From assembly GCA_018266555.1 (NCBI GenBank), contig JAFEAF010000010.1, forward strand, positions 169,889-233,888: a DNA stretch of 64,000 bases, read 5' to 3'. The notes beneath the pieces were generated by a model. That model searched no databases, was not told the DNA's origin, and worked only from the letters and a program-made list of their open reading frames with translations. Source of the DNA: Bacteroidota bacterium (GTDB lineage Bacteria; Bacteroidota; Bacteroidia; Chitinophagales; Chitinophagaceae). The first letter of the stretch is position 1. Each line of letters starts with the position of its first letter. The translations under genes and the position numbers were made by a program. Positions 8,851 through 16,378 of the stretch are shown here, one piece after another.

Positions 8851-10218
8851 TCATATCGCTTTGCTGAATATATCTTTTTTTTCCGCCTGTTGATTTCTTA
8901 ACAGATACAGATCAAAAGCACGACAAATATTACGGATAAAATGCCTGCCTATGGGTGTAACTGACATTTCGTTTTCATTCCATTCAACAAGGCGATCTTT
9001 TTCTAATTTTAGTAACTCCGGGAAAGTATATTCCTGCAGCACTGATAAATCTTTTGAGTTGAAAACGACAGCGTTTTTGCAACTTAGATCAAGAATATAT
9101 TTTCTGAAAGCTAGATCTTCTTTATCCAAAAAATAACCACGGGTAACCGCAAGTTCCCTCTTATTGATATGTTCGTAATACCCGTGCAGGTCTTTTTTAT
9201 TTTGTGCAAAAGCAAGCCCTGAATCACTGATAGAAGATACACCCAATCCCAATAACAAAGTAGTTTTTTGTGTGGTATATCCCATAAAATTCCGGTGTAA
9301 TGCACCATCTATCCATGATTTGTACAGATCATCTTCAGGCAAAGCGAAGTGATCCATTCCTATGTCAACATACCCTGCTTCTGTCAACAGTTGTTTTCCT
9401 TTTAAATACAAAGCCAGTTTTTCACTTGCGCCGGGTAAATCATTTTCATTAAATAAACGTTGTCCCCTGCTGGTCCATGGCACATGAGCATAACTGTAAA
9501 AGGCAATACGATCAGGGCGTAACTCGATTACCTGGTTTATTGTTTTTTCAATGCTGGATATTGTTTGTTTAGGCAAACCGTAGATCAAATCGAAATTTAT
9601 GGATTTGAATCCGGTTTCTCTTGCATCATTCATGGCCCGAATTACATTTTCATATGGTTGAATACGATTAATGATCTGCTGCACTTCAGGGTTATTATCC
9701 TGCACACCATAGCTGATACGGCGAAAACCAAGATTGTATAATGTTTCAAGATGTTTTCTTGTTGTATTATTTGGATGTCCTTCTATACTGAACTCATGTT
9801 TCGGATGAATAAGTGATCGTTCAAAAATCGTGTTTGCAATTCGTGCCAGGTTTTTGGGAGAAAAAAAAGTGGGCGTTCCTCCGCCAAAATGAAATTCCCG
9901 GATCACCGGTGTTTCATACATCAGTTGGCGGTAAATACTCCATTCCTGAATGAGGGCATTGAGATATTCGCTCTCTACCGAATGATTAGTTGTGATTTTT
10001 TTATTACAACCGCAATAGGTACATAAGGACTCACAAAAAGGCAAATGTATATACAGGCTGATTCCCTCTTTTGAATTCGAGAGGTGAAATTGTTGTTCAA
10101 AAACAGATTTCCATTTTTCAGCATCAATAACATCTTTCCAGTAGGGTACAGTGGGATAACTGGTATACCGGGGTACCGGAATATTATATTTGTTTACAAG
10201 ATATGGATCTATTGGCAT
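8851..10218 (-). CDS. hemN: Oxygen-independent coproporphyrinogen III oxidase (radical SAM)
   Basis: Radical-SAM enzyme converting coproporphyrinogen III to protoporphyrinogen IX without oxygen. The cluster cysteines are Cys62, Cys66 and Cys69 (CESLCTYC), followed by a further GC as in true HemN. FHFGGGTPTFFSP is the SAM-binding glycine motif, and PRYTSYPTVPYW is the family N-terminus. GALHRNFMGYTTQ matches the HemN-type substrate region, separating it from HemW. ATG 10218 places this N-terminus correctly; the longer frame from a TTG at 10239 adds seven residues of no family likeness. It backs up hemF at low oxygen. Confidence 0.95.
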   Translation of the reverse strand: MPIDPYLVNKYNIPVPRYTSYPTVPYWKDVIDAEKWKSVFEQQFHLSNSKEGISLYIHLPFCESLCTYCGCNKKITTNHSVESEYLNALIQEWSIYRQLMYETPVIREFHFGGGTPTFFSPKNLARIANTIFERSLIHPKHEFSIEGHPNNTTRKHLETLYNLGFRRISYGVQDNNPEVQQIINRIQPYENVIRAMNDARETGFKSINFDLIYGLPKQTISSIEKTINQVIELRPDRIAFYSYAHVPWTSRGQRLFNENDLPGASEKLALYLKGKQLLTEAGYVDIGMDHFALPEDDLYKSWIDGALHRNFMGYTTQKTTLLLGLGVSSISDSGLAFAQNKKDLHGYYEHINKRELAVTRGYFLDKEDLAFRKYILDLSCKNAVVFNSKDLSVLQEYTFPELLKLEKDRLVEWNENEMSVTPIGRHFIRNICRAFDLYLLRNQQAEKKDIFSKAI

Positions 10219-10350
10219 GACACAAAAGTCATTGTTCAAAATTTAGTGTAACATGATTGAGATGGCTTTTTGGGGTGACTTTGATCAGGGCCGGTAAAGT
10301 TTTATAATATATACGCAAGGTTTTTACTGAATCAGCCCACTTGTTTTTCT

Positions 10351-10358
10351 TAACTTTG
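10351..10358 (+). promoter_or_regulatory. -7 box for ileS
   Basis: TAACTTTG matches the Bacteroidota TAnnTTTG consensus exactly. It ends 20 bp before the ileS ATG, implying a very short leader. No clear TTTG is seen at the usual spacing upstream. Confidence 0.45.
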
Positions 10359-10378
10359 CCCTCTTTTTAAGCTTGGAG

Positions 10379-13300
10379 ATGAGCAATAAATACAAAGAAT
10401 TTTCGCAACTGAATTTACCGGCTATTGAAAAAGATATTCTGGCCGGATGGCAGGCAACGCATGCATTTGAAAAAAGCGTTTCTCTGCGTGAGGGAGCCGC
10501 ACCGTTTGTTTTTTACGAAGGCCCGCCGAGTGCTAATGGAATGCCCGGTATTCATCATGTGATTTCAAGAACATTAAAAGACATGGTATGCCGCTATAAA
10601 ACCATGAAAGGATTCCAGGTAAAAAGAAAAGGCGGATGGGATACACATGGCTTGCCGGTAGAGTTGGGAGTGGAAAAAGAATTAGGAATAACAAAAGAAG
10701 ATATTGGTAAGAAAATATCTGTTGAAGAGTATAACCAAAAATGCAGGGAAGCAGTACTCCGGTATAAGGATAAATGGGATAACCTGACAAGAAAGATGGG
10801 TTATTGGGTTGATCTGGATGATCCATACATCACTTTCAAAAATGAATACATTGAAACGCTGTGGTGGCTGCTGAAAAAACTATATGAAAAAGAATTGCTT
10901 TTTGAAAGCGTAAGCATTCAACCCTATTCTCCGGCAGCAGGAACCGGTTTGAGTTCACATGAGTTGAACCAGCCCGGAACCTATAAAGATGTAAAGGATA
11001 CAAGTTGTGTAGCGATGTTTAAGGTGGCCTCCATAAATCCCTCCCCGGGAGAGACTTTATCCTACGCACAAAGCCAGCTTTTCGAAGTTCAGAGAAAAGA
11101 CGAAGAGGCATTTTTCCTTGCATGGACAACCACACCATGGACACTTCCTTCCAATCTTGGATTGACGGTAGGTGCGAACATTGAATATGTATTGATAAAA
11201 ACGTTTAATCCTTACACTCATCTCCCGGTTAATGTTATTCTGGCAAAAGCTCTTGTAGGAAAATATTTTAAAGAGGAAAATAAAAACGGAGATTTTGAGA
11301 ACCATGTAAATCTTCCTTCGAAAAACTCCGGATTCCCCACTTCAGGGGCAGGGGCTTGGAAAATCCTTGCTGAATTCAAAGGCAAAGAGCTTGAAGGAAT
11401 TTCATACGAACAACTCCTTCCATTTGAAGCCAATAAAACCAACAACCCAAATGCATTTAAAATTTTATTGGGTGATTTTGTAACAACAGAAGATGGTACC
11501 GGTATCGTTCATACAGCCCCTGCCTTTGGTGCCGATGACTTTAAAGTAGGAAAAAAATATGATATCGGCATTTTGACGATGGTAGACAAACAGGGAAAAT
11601 TCATTGATGGATTAGGTGAGTTCAGTAATCGTTATGTGAAGAATTATAAAGAGGATCCCAACTACGTGGATGTGAATGTGGACATATCAGTGAAATTAAA
11701 AAAAGAAAACCGGGCTTTCAAAGTTGAAAAATATGAACATAATTATCCGCACTGCTGGAGAACAGATAAGCCTATTTTATATTATCCGTTGGATGCATGG
11801 TTTATTAAAACAACTGCGTTGAAAGATCGTATGGTTGAATTAAATAAAACCATTAACTGGAAACCAAAATCAACAGGCGAAGGAAGATTTGGCAATTGGC
11901 TGGAAAATATGGTGGACTGGAACCTGAGCCGTTCACGGTTTTGGGGAACTCCGTTGCCCATATGGAGAACGGAAGATGGAAAGGAAGAAAAATGTATCGG
12001 AAGTATTGATGAGCTTGAACAGGAAATGAAGAAGTCTTATGAAGCAAAGGTTTCTGCAATTTCTCCTTCGGAAAGTTTTAGGGAGTCTCTTGATCTTCAT
12101 AAGCCATTTGTTGATAAAATAATTTTAGTGAGTGATTCCGGCAAGCCCATGAAACGGGTCCCCGATCTCATTGATGTCTGGTTTGACAGTGGAGCGATGC
12201 CTTATGCACAATGGGGATTGAATTGTGACAAATTAAAAGAAGGGAATTCCTTTCCCTTCGGCAAAGGTTGGGATGGTGCTTTTCCTGCTGATTTTATTGC
12301 AGAAGGAGTGGATCAAACAAGAGGATGGTTTTATACACTTCATGCTATTGCTGCATTGGTTTTTGATTCAGTTGCATACAAAACCTGTGTATCAAACGGT
12401 TTAGTGCTTGATAAGAACGGAAATAAAATGAGTAAAAGGCTGGGCAATGTAGTTGATCCGTTTAAAACAATTGAAACCTACGGTGCCGATGCTACTCGGT
12501 GGTATCTTATTACCAATGCTTCACCTTGGGAGAATATGAAATTTGACCTGGATGGTATCAAAGAAGTCCAACGAAAATTTTTTGGCACATTATATAATAC
12601 ATACCAGTTTTTTGCTTTATATGCCAATGTGGATGGATTTACATTTAAAGAAAAATATATTCCGTTAGCCGAACGGCCAGAAATAGATCGCTGGATACTT
12701 TCTTCGTTGTATTCATTAACCAAAAAAGTAAATGAGTACATGGATGATTACGAACCCACACAGGCGGGAAGAGCGATTGAAGATTTTGTGGACGAACATT
12801 TAAGTAATTGGTATGTTCGTTTGTGCCGCCGTCGTTTTTGGAAAGGGGAGTACGAACAAGATAAAATTTGTGCCTACCAGACTTTGTACGAATGTCTGGA
12901 AACGGTAGTAAGGTTAATGGCGCCCATTTCCCCCTTTTTTAGCGAAGCGGTTTTCCAAAACTTGAATGCAATTACAGGAAGATTTAATGCTGTTTCCGTG
13001 CATCATGTAGGATTTCCTGGAATAGATTCCAATCAAAGTCCATCCGTTGGTGGCAGGGGAGCCATTGATGAAGTATTGGAAGAAAGGATGCAATTGGCAC
13101 AGGACGTATCGTCATTGATATTATCCCTTCGCAAAAAAGTAAGCATGCCAGCCGGACAGGCAGGTATTAAAGTAAGGCAGCCTTTGCAAAAAGTTTTGAT
13201 TCCTGTTTTGAATGCTGAAATGAAAACCCAGTTACAGAAAGTAGAAGATCTCATCAAAGCTGAAGTAAATGTGAAAGAAATTGAATATCTCAATCCGGAT

Positions 13301-13864
13301 AATACATTTATTCAAAAAAAAGTGAAGCCCAATTTTGTTGCCTTAGGTAAGAAATTAGGTGCTAAAATGAAAGCTGTTGCTGCCGCTTTATCTCAATTTT
13401 CCCAGGAAGATATAATTAATCTGGAAAAACAAGGGATGTATAATTTGACTATCGATGGAGAACCATTAACTATTGAACTTTCTGAGGTGGAGATCAGCAG
13501 TAATGATATACCCGGTTGGATGGTGGCTAATAAAGGATCACTGACAGTGGCATTGGATATTACACTCACCCCTGATCTGAAAAAAGAAGGGGATGCCCGG
13601 GAATTTGTAAATCGTATCCAGAATATCCGTAAAGACAATGGTTTTGAACTTACCGATCGTATTGAAGTAAAAGTGGCAGCAAATAATATCCGCCCGAATG
13701 ACGCAATCGGGCAGGGAATGAAAGATTTTTTAACTCAGTTTAAAGCCTATATTTGCGCCGAAATTCTGGCAGAAAATCTGGAAATATTGCCCGAAATTAA
13801 GGGTGGTACAGAGATTGAAGTCAACGATGTTTCACTAAATGTAATTGTTTCAAAAAAAGGCTAA
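10379..13864 (+). CDS. ileS: Isoleucyl-tRNA synthetase
   Basis: Charges tRNA-Ile. The HIGH-equivalent GIHH is at ~57-60 after GPPSANGMP, the editing domain follows, and KMSKR near residue 683 is the second ATP motif. LDKNGNKMSKRLGN and the long C-terminal part suit the eukaryote-like IleRS class, often linked to mupirocin tolerance (inference). ATG 10379 follows a TTG at 10373. At 1161 residues it seems long. Several stretches (about 218-228, 315-327, 561-571, 622-633, 886-895, 923-929) coincide with palindromic DNA repeats. Most exceed the Bacteroides protein as I recall it. For example, RKKV-SMPAGQAG-IKVRQPL stands where relatives read RKVNIKVRQPL. All keep frame and the catalytic motifs are intact. 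Confidence 0.96.
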   Translation: MSNKYKEFSQLNLPAIEKDILAGWQATHAFEKSVSLREGAAPFVFYEGPPSANGMPGIHHVISRTLKDMVCRYKTMKGFQVKRKGGWDTHGLPVELGVEKELGITKEDIGKKISVEEYNQKCREAVLRYKDKWDNLTRKMGYWVDLDDPYITFKNEYIETLWWLLKKLYEKELLFESVSIQPYSPAAGTGLSSHELNQPGTYKDVKDTSCVAMFKVASINPSPGETLSYAQSQLFEVQRKDEEAFFLAWTTTPWTLPSNLGLTVGANIEYVLIKTFNPYTHLPVNVILAKALVGKYFKEENKNGDFENHVNLPSKNSGFPTSGAGAWKILAEFKGKELEGISYEQLLPFEANKTNNPNAFKILLGDFVTTEDGTGIVHTAPAFGADDFKVGKKYDIGILTMVDKQGKFIDGLGEFSNRYVKNYKEDPNYVDVNVDISVKLKKENRAFKVEKYEHNYPHCWRTDKPILYYPLDAWFIKTTALKDRMVELNKTINWKPKSTGEGRFGNWLENMVDWNLSRSRFWGTPLPIWRTEDGKEEKCIGSIDELEQEMKKSYEAKVSAISPSESFRESLDLHKPFVDKIILVSDSGKPMKRVPDLIDVWFDSGAMPYAQWGLNCDKLKEGNSFPFGKGWDGAFPADFIAEGVDQTRGWFYTLHAIAALVFDSVAYKTCVSNGLVLDKNGNKMSKRLGNVVDPFKTIETYGADATRWYLITNASPWENMKFDLDGIKEVQRKFFGTLYNTYQFFALYANVDGFTFKEKYIPLAERPEIDRWILSSLYSLTKKVNEYMDDYEPTQAGRAIEDFVDEHLSNWYVRLCRRRFWKGEYEQDKICAYQTLYECLETVVRLMAPISPFFSEAVFQNLNAITGRFNAVSVHHVGFPGIDSNQSPSVGGRGAIDEVLEERMQLAQDVSSLILSLRKKVSMPAGQAGIKVRQPLQKVLIPVLNAEMKTQLQKVEDLIKAEVNVKEIEYLNPDNTFIQKKVKPNFVALGKKLGAKMKAVAAALSQFSQEDIINLEKQGMYNLTIDGEPLTIELSEVEISSNDIPGWMVANKGSLTVALDITLTPDLKKEGDAREFVNRIQNIRKDNGFELTDRIEVKVAANNIRPNDAIGQGMKDFLTQFKAYICAEILAENLEILPEIKGGTEIEVNDVSLNVIVSKKG
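11031..11060. repeat. Palindromic repeat type A, copy in ileS (1)
   Basis: CCATAAATCC, then CTCCCCGGGAGAG and ACTTTAT: the same order as the intergenic copy at 1450-1483 (C-rich block with AAAT, hairpin arms, ACTTT tail). It encodes about SINPSPGETLSY in frame. This part of IleRS is some 17 residues longer than the Bacteroides protein as I recall it. Confidence 0.5.
11321..11358. repeat. Palindromic repeat type A, copy in ileS (2)
   Basis: Inverse orientation. Read on the minus strand: AAGCCCCTGCCCCTGAAG, GTGGGGAATCC, then GGAGTTTTT. CCCC and GGGG arms flank a TGAAGT-like loop. On the coding strand it gives KNSGFPTSGAGAW in frame, inside the editing region of IleRS. Confidence 0.45.
12059..12092. 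repeat. Palindromic repeat type A, copy in ileS (3)
   Basis: Inverse orientation. The minus strand reads GACTCCCTAAAA, CTTTCC, GAA, GGAG and AAATT, closely matching the order of the 1450-1483 copy. It is degenerate in the stem. It encodes about ISPSESFRESLD in a region that is variable among IleRS proteins, so an insertion is harder to prove here. Confidence 0.45.
12241..12277. repeat. Palindromic repeat type A, copy in ileS (4)
   Basis: Inverse orientation. The minus strand reads CCATCCCAACC, then CTTTGCC, GAA, GGGAAAG and GAATTCC. The coding strand gives EGNSFPFGKGWDG between AMPYAQ and PADFIAEG, a gap about seven residues longer than in the Bacteroides protein as I recall it. Confidence 0.45.
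13034..13063. repeat. Palindromic repeat type A, copy in ileS (5)
   Basis: Inverse orientation. The minus strand reads GGCTCCCCTG, CCACC, AAC, GGATGG and ACTTT. The stem is imperfect but the ACTTT tail is exact. It encodes about SPSVGGRGA in frame just before LEERMQLAQDV, where relatives appear about nine residues shorter. Confidence 0.45.
13148..13164. repeat. Palindromic repeat type B inside ileS
   Basis: CCAGCC-GGACA-GGCAGG: the same 6/5/6 architecture as the hemF copy with one arm mismatch. Read in frame it gives PAGQAG between RKKVSM and IKVRQPL. It is the clearest single insertion in the protein, because relatives read RKVNIKVRQPL without it. Confidence 0.6.
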
Positions 13865-13867
13865 AAA

Positions 13868-14695
13868 ATGGCAACTAAAAAACATACCCATCACAAGAGT
13901 GGGAAACCGGCAGTTAAAAAAGCTGCTAAGTCCGCCAAAAAAGCAGCCCCAAAAAAGCCAGCTGCAAAAAAACCCATGAAAAAACCCACACCAAAAAAAT
14001 CGGCACCTAAAAAAGCCGTGAAACCTATGGTAAAAAAAGCTACCCCTCAAAAACCGGTAGTTAAGCCTGTTTCGGCAAAAGTTATTGCTAAACCCACTCA
14101 GGCAGTAAAACCTGTTTCACCACAACCAATTAAAAAAACTTCTGGATTTGATCCTAAATCCCTGGTATCAATAAAACCGAAGGTGAAGCCCATTATCAAA
14201 AAAGAGCCGCCAAAGCCAACTAAAATCGTAATACCTAAAACGACAACAAGGAGTTCAGTAAAATATGAACCCGAGTTTACTAAATCAGTTTTGGATACAC
14301 CTATGCAGCAGGAGCAAAGCACTCCTACTCAAAGATATTCAGATGCTGACCTGGCAGAATTTAAAGAGATCATTCAAAAAAAATTGGATGCGGCTAAAAA
14401 AGAGCTGGCATACCTGCAGGGATTGATCACCCGAAAAGATGAAGGAGGTGATATGGACGAAGCCCGTTATATGACAATGGAAGATGGAAGTGTAAGTATG
14501 GAAAGAGAACAATTGAGCCAGATGGCCAGCCGCCAGATCACATTTATTGATCATTTGGAAAAAGCGATGATGCGCATTGAGAATAAAACGTATGGTATTT
14601 GCCGTGTTACAGGAAAACTGATTGATAAAGCCCGGCTTCGTGCTGTACCTCATGCTACGCTAAGCATTGAAGCAAAGCAAATGATGAGTAAATAA
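13868..14695 (+). CDS. TraR/DksA-family protein with a lysine/alanine/proline-rich N-terminal tail
   Basis: Starts three bases after the ileS stop and is probably cotranscribed with it. Residues 1-~130 are a basic, low-complexity histone-H1-like tail built of KKA/KKP/PKK runs, likely disordered and nucleic-acid binding. Residues ~155-275 form the DksA-like part: a helical pair (LAEFKEIIQKKLDAAKKEL, SRQITFIDHLEKAMMRI) then YGICRVTGKLIDKARLRAVPHATLSIEAK. Only one cysteine remains of the four-cysteine zinc finger, so zinc binding is doubtful. A role in transcription control by binding RNA polymerase is inferred from the family. A terminator follows. Confidence 0.82.
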   Translation: MATKKHTHHKSGKPAVKKAAKSAKKAAPKKPAAKKPMKKPTPKKSAPKKAVKPMVKKATPQKPVVKPVSAKVIAKPTQAVKPVSPQPIKKTSGFDPKSLVSIKPKVKPIIKKEPPKPTKIVIPKTTTRSSVKYEPEFTKSVLDTPMQQEQSTPTQRYSDADLAEFKEIIQKKLDAAKKELAYLQGLITRKDEGGDMDEARYMTMEDGSVSMEREQLSQMASRQITFIDHLEKAMMRIENKTYGICRVTGKLIDKARLRAVPHATLSIEAKQMMSK

Positions 14696-14721
14696 TTATT
14701 TCTATTTAATAAAGTAAATGT

Positions 14722-14745
14722 AGCCTTCTCATTTCCGGGAAGGCT
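14722..14745 (+). terminator. Intrinsic terminator after the ileS/dksA-like unit
   Basis: AGCCTTC pairs with GAAGGCT (7-bp perfect stem, 10-nt loop), followed by TCACTTTTAAA. It lies 27 bp after the stop codon. Confidence 0.6.
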
Positions 14746-14874
14746 TCACTTTTAAATGAATTGGCAGGACGTTTTTTTTCTTAAAAATTTAATTTGTCAT
14801 CCTGAATTGGATTTTGATATATATTTATTTCTGACATTGTTTTTCAGGTACAACTTTTCAACTATTGATTTAAT

Positions 14875-15357
14875 ATGATTATTCATTTTGGATATGAAAA
14901 AGGACAGGTGATGCAGGCATTGCGGTATCATTTTATTAGCCGGCTTGAAATTCGGATTATGATAATCCTGGTGAATGTTTTTGCTATCGCTTCTTTAGTG
15001 CTTTATCTTATGCATAAAATCACACCGGTAGCATTTATAATCGGGGCAACGATGTGGATCATACTGATGATCAGTTTTTGGTTTGTTATGCCTATTATGG
15101 TGTACCGGAGGGCAGCAACTTTTAAAGACAAATTCAGTATGAGTTTTAACGAGGATGGTTTTACATTGGGGCATGAGAGGGGATCCCGTTCCTGGCCTTG
15201 GAAATCGCTGAGCACATTTATAGAAAGCCCATATTTTTTTCATTTATATTTTGACAGCCGTTCTTTTTTCCTGGTACCTAAAAACGGTTGCAAAAACAGG
15301 GATGAAGTATTTGAACTAAGACAGTTGCTGAAATCAAAAGTAAAGAAGCAGAAATAA
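14875..15357 (+). CDS. YcxB-like membrane protein
   Basis: 160 residues. Two adjacent transmembrane helices lie at about 28-48 and 51-75, then a cytoplasmic C-terminal domain. The latter has the YcxB pattern: FSMSFNEDGFTLGHERGSRSWPWKSLSTFIESPYFFHLYF, then FFLVPKNGCKNRDEVFELRQLLKSK. The function of this family is not known. It stands alone between the ileS unit and a convergent acetyltransferase gene. Confidence is good for the family and nil for the role. Confidence 0.75.
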   Translation: MIIHFGYEKGQVMQALRYHFISRLEIRIMIILVNVFAIASLVLYLMHKITPVAFIIGATMWIILMISFWFVMPIMVYRRAATFKDKFSMSFNEDGFTLGHERGSRSWPWKSLSTFIESPYFFHLYFDSRSFFLVPKNGCKNRDEVFELRQLLKSKVKKQK

Positions 15358-15383
15358 AATCTGGTTGGGATTTAGATGAAATG

Positions 15384-15812
15384 TTATAGCTTTTTTTCCA
15401 TGATGTAATGAGGAATTGTGATTTCAAGAAATTCATCGCTACTGATTTTATATCCCATTTTTTCATAAAATCCTATAGCATTTTTTCTTGCATGCATGGT
15501 GATAATTTTATACCCACGGTCTCTTGCAATATTTTCTGCAAAATTCATCAAAGCTCTTCCGATCCCTTTCCCCTGCAGGTCATTGAGTACCGCCATTTGC
15601 CGAAGCCGCACCGTTGCAGGATTCTCTTCCACCAACATACAGCAACCTAGCATCTGGTCTTCATCAAAAGCACCTATGAGCATATTATCTTTTTCATCCT
15701 CTATTTCCTGCAAAGTAAAACCCAGCCCCAGAGGCTTGCGGAGAATATCATCTCTTAGTTTGATCATTTGATGATATTCAGGAGTTCCATGATCTATGAT
15801 TTTCAGGGCCAT
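15384..15812 (-). CDS. GNAT-family N-acetyltransferase
   Basis: 142 residues from ATG 15812; a TTG ten codons upstream is a poorer start. The acetyl-CoA site is seen as RLRQMAVLNDLQGKGIGRALMNFAE (motif A, Q/RxxGxG/A as QGKGIG), followed by motif B ITMHARKNAIGFYEKMGY. The C-terminus IPHYIMEKKL is typical of small metabolite-modifying GNATs. Substrate cannot be told from sequence. It is convergent with the YcxB-like gene, 26 bp apart. Confidence 0.88.
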   Translation of the reverse strand: MALKIIDHGTPEYHQMIKLRDDILRKPLGLGFTLQEIEDEKDNMLIGAFDEDQMLGCCMLVEENPATVRLRQMAVLNDLQGKGIGRALMNFAENIARDRGYKIITMHARKNAIGFYEKMGYKISSDEFLEITIPHYIMEKKL

Positions 15813-15991
15813 TCCTATATAATTGAATTCAGAAGTTTTCAAATTACAAAGATCTTACAATACTGCCAACCGTTCTTTATTCAAATTTTTGTAGATGGGA
15901 TATACTACTTATACCGTTAAAGCCTCGTTTACAGGAGGTTGATATAAAAATGAAAAAATGTGCTTTCCGATGATGATTTACCCAAAAAGTA

Positions 15992-15999
15992 TATTTTTG
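15992..15999 (+). promoter_or_regulatory. -7 box for acpP
   Basis: TATTTTTG matches TAnnTTTG. It lies 27 bp upstream of the acpP ATG. No convincing -33 TTTG is visible. Confidence 0.4.
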
Positions 16000-16026
16000 C
16001 ACCCATATTAACCAAACTTAAACGTC

Positions 16027-16263
16027 ATGTCAGACATTGCATCAAGAGTAAAAAAAATTATCGTTGACAAATTGGGTGTAGACGAAGGCGAAGTAACCAA
16101 CGAAGCCTCCTTCACAAATGATCTGGGCGCCGATTCCCTGGATACAGTGGAATTGATAATGGAATTTGAAAAAGAATTTAATATCTCCATTCCGGATGAG
16201 CAGGCTGAAACCATAACAACCGTTGGTCAGGCTATTTCTTACCTGGAAGAACATGCCAAATAA
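16027..16263 (+). CDS. acpP: Acyl carrier protein
   Basis: 78 residues, acidic. The phosphopantetheine attachment site is Ser37 in [16 protein letters not shown]. It carries growing acyl chains in type II fatty-acid synthesis in the cytoplasm. It is followed by fabF, its elongation partner, with a terminator-like hairpin in the 115-bp gap. That hairpin would let acpP be made in excess of the downstream enzymes, as the pathway needs (inference). Confidence 0.97.
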   Translation: MSDIASRVKKIIVDKLGVDEGEVTNEASFTNDLGADSLDTVELIMEFEKEFNISIPDEQAETITTVGQAISYLEEHAK

Positions 16264-16312
16264 TGCAGTAAATTCCCTGTCAAAAGGGTTCACTGAATAA
16301 GATCAATAAATT

Positions 16313-16348
16313 CCGCCTTCTGGTTCACAGACTGTGAAGGCGGTTTTT
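16313..16348 (+). terminator. Terminator between acpP and fabF
   Basis: CCGCCTTC pairs with GAAGGCGG (8-bp perfect stem), then TTTTT. The loop holds TTCACAG-A-CTGTGAA, an alternative inner stem overlapping the outer arm. It ends 30 bp before the fabF start, so partial read-through into fabF is likely. Confidence 0.7.
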
Positions 16349-16378
16349 AGCTTCAAATAAACAAATACCACTGGCTGT

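Noticed and set aside
15843-16026. Possible riboswitch or small RNA upstream of acpP
   Set aside because: Only a -7 box is visible; no conserved structural RNA pattern could be made out.
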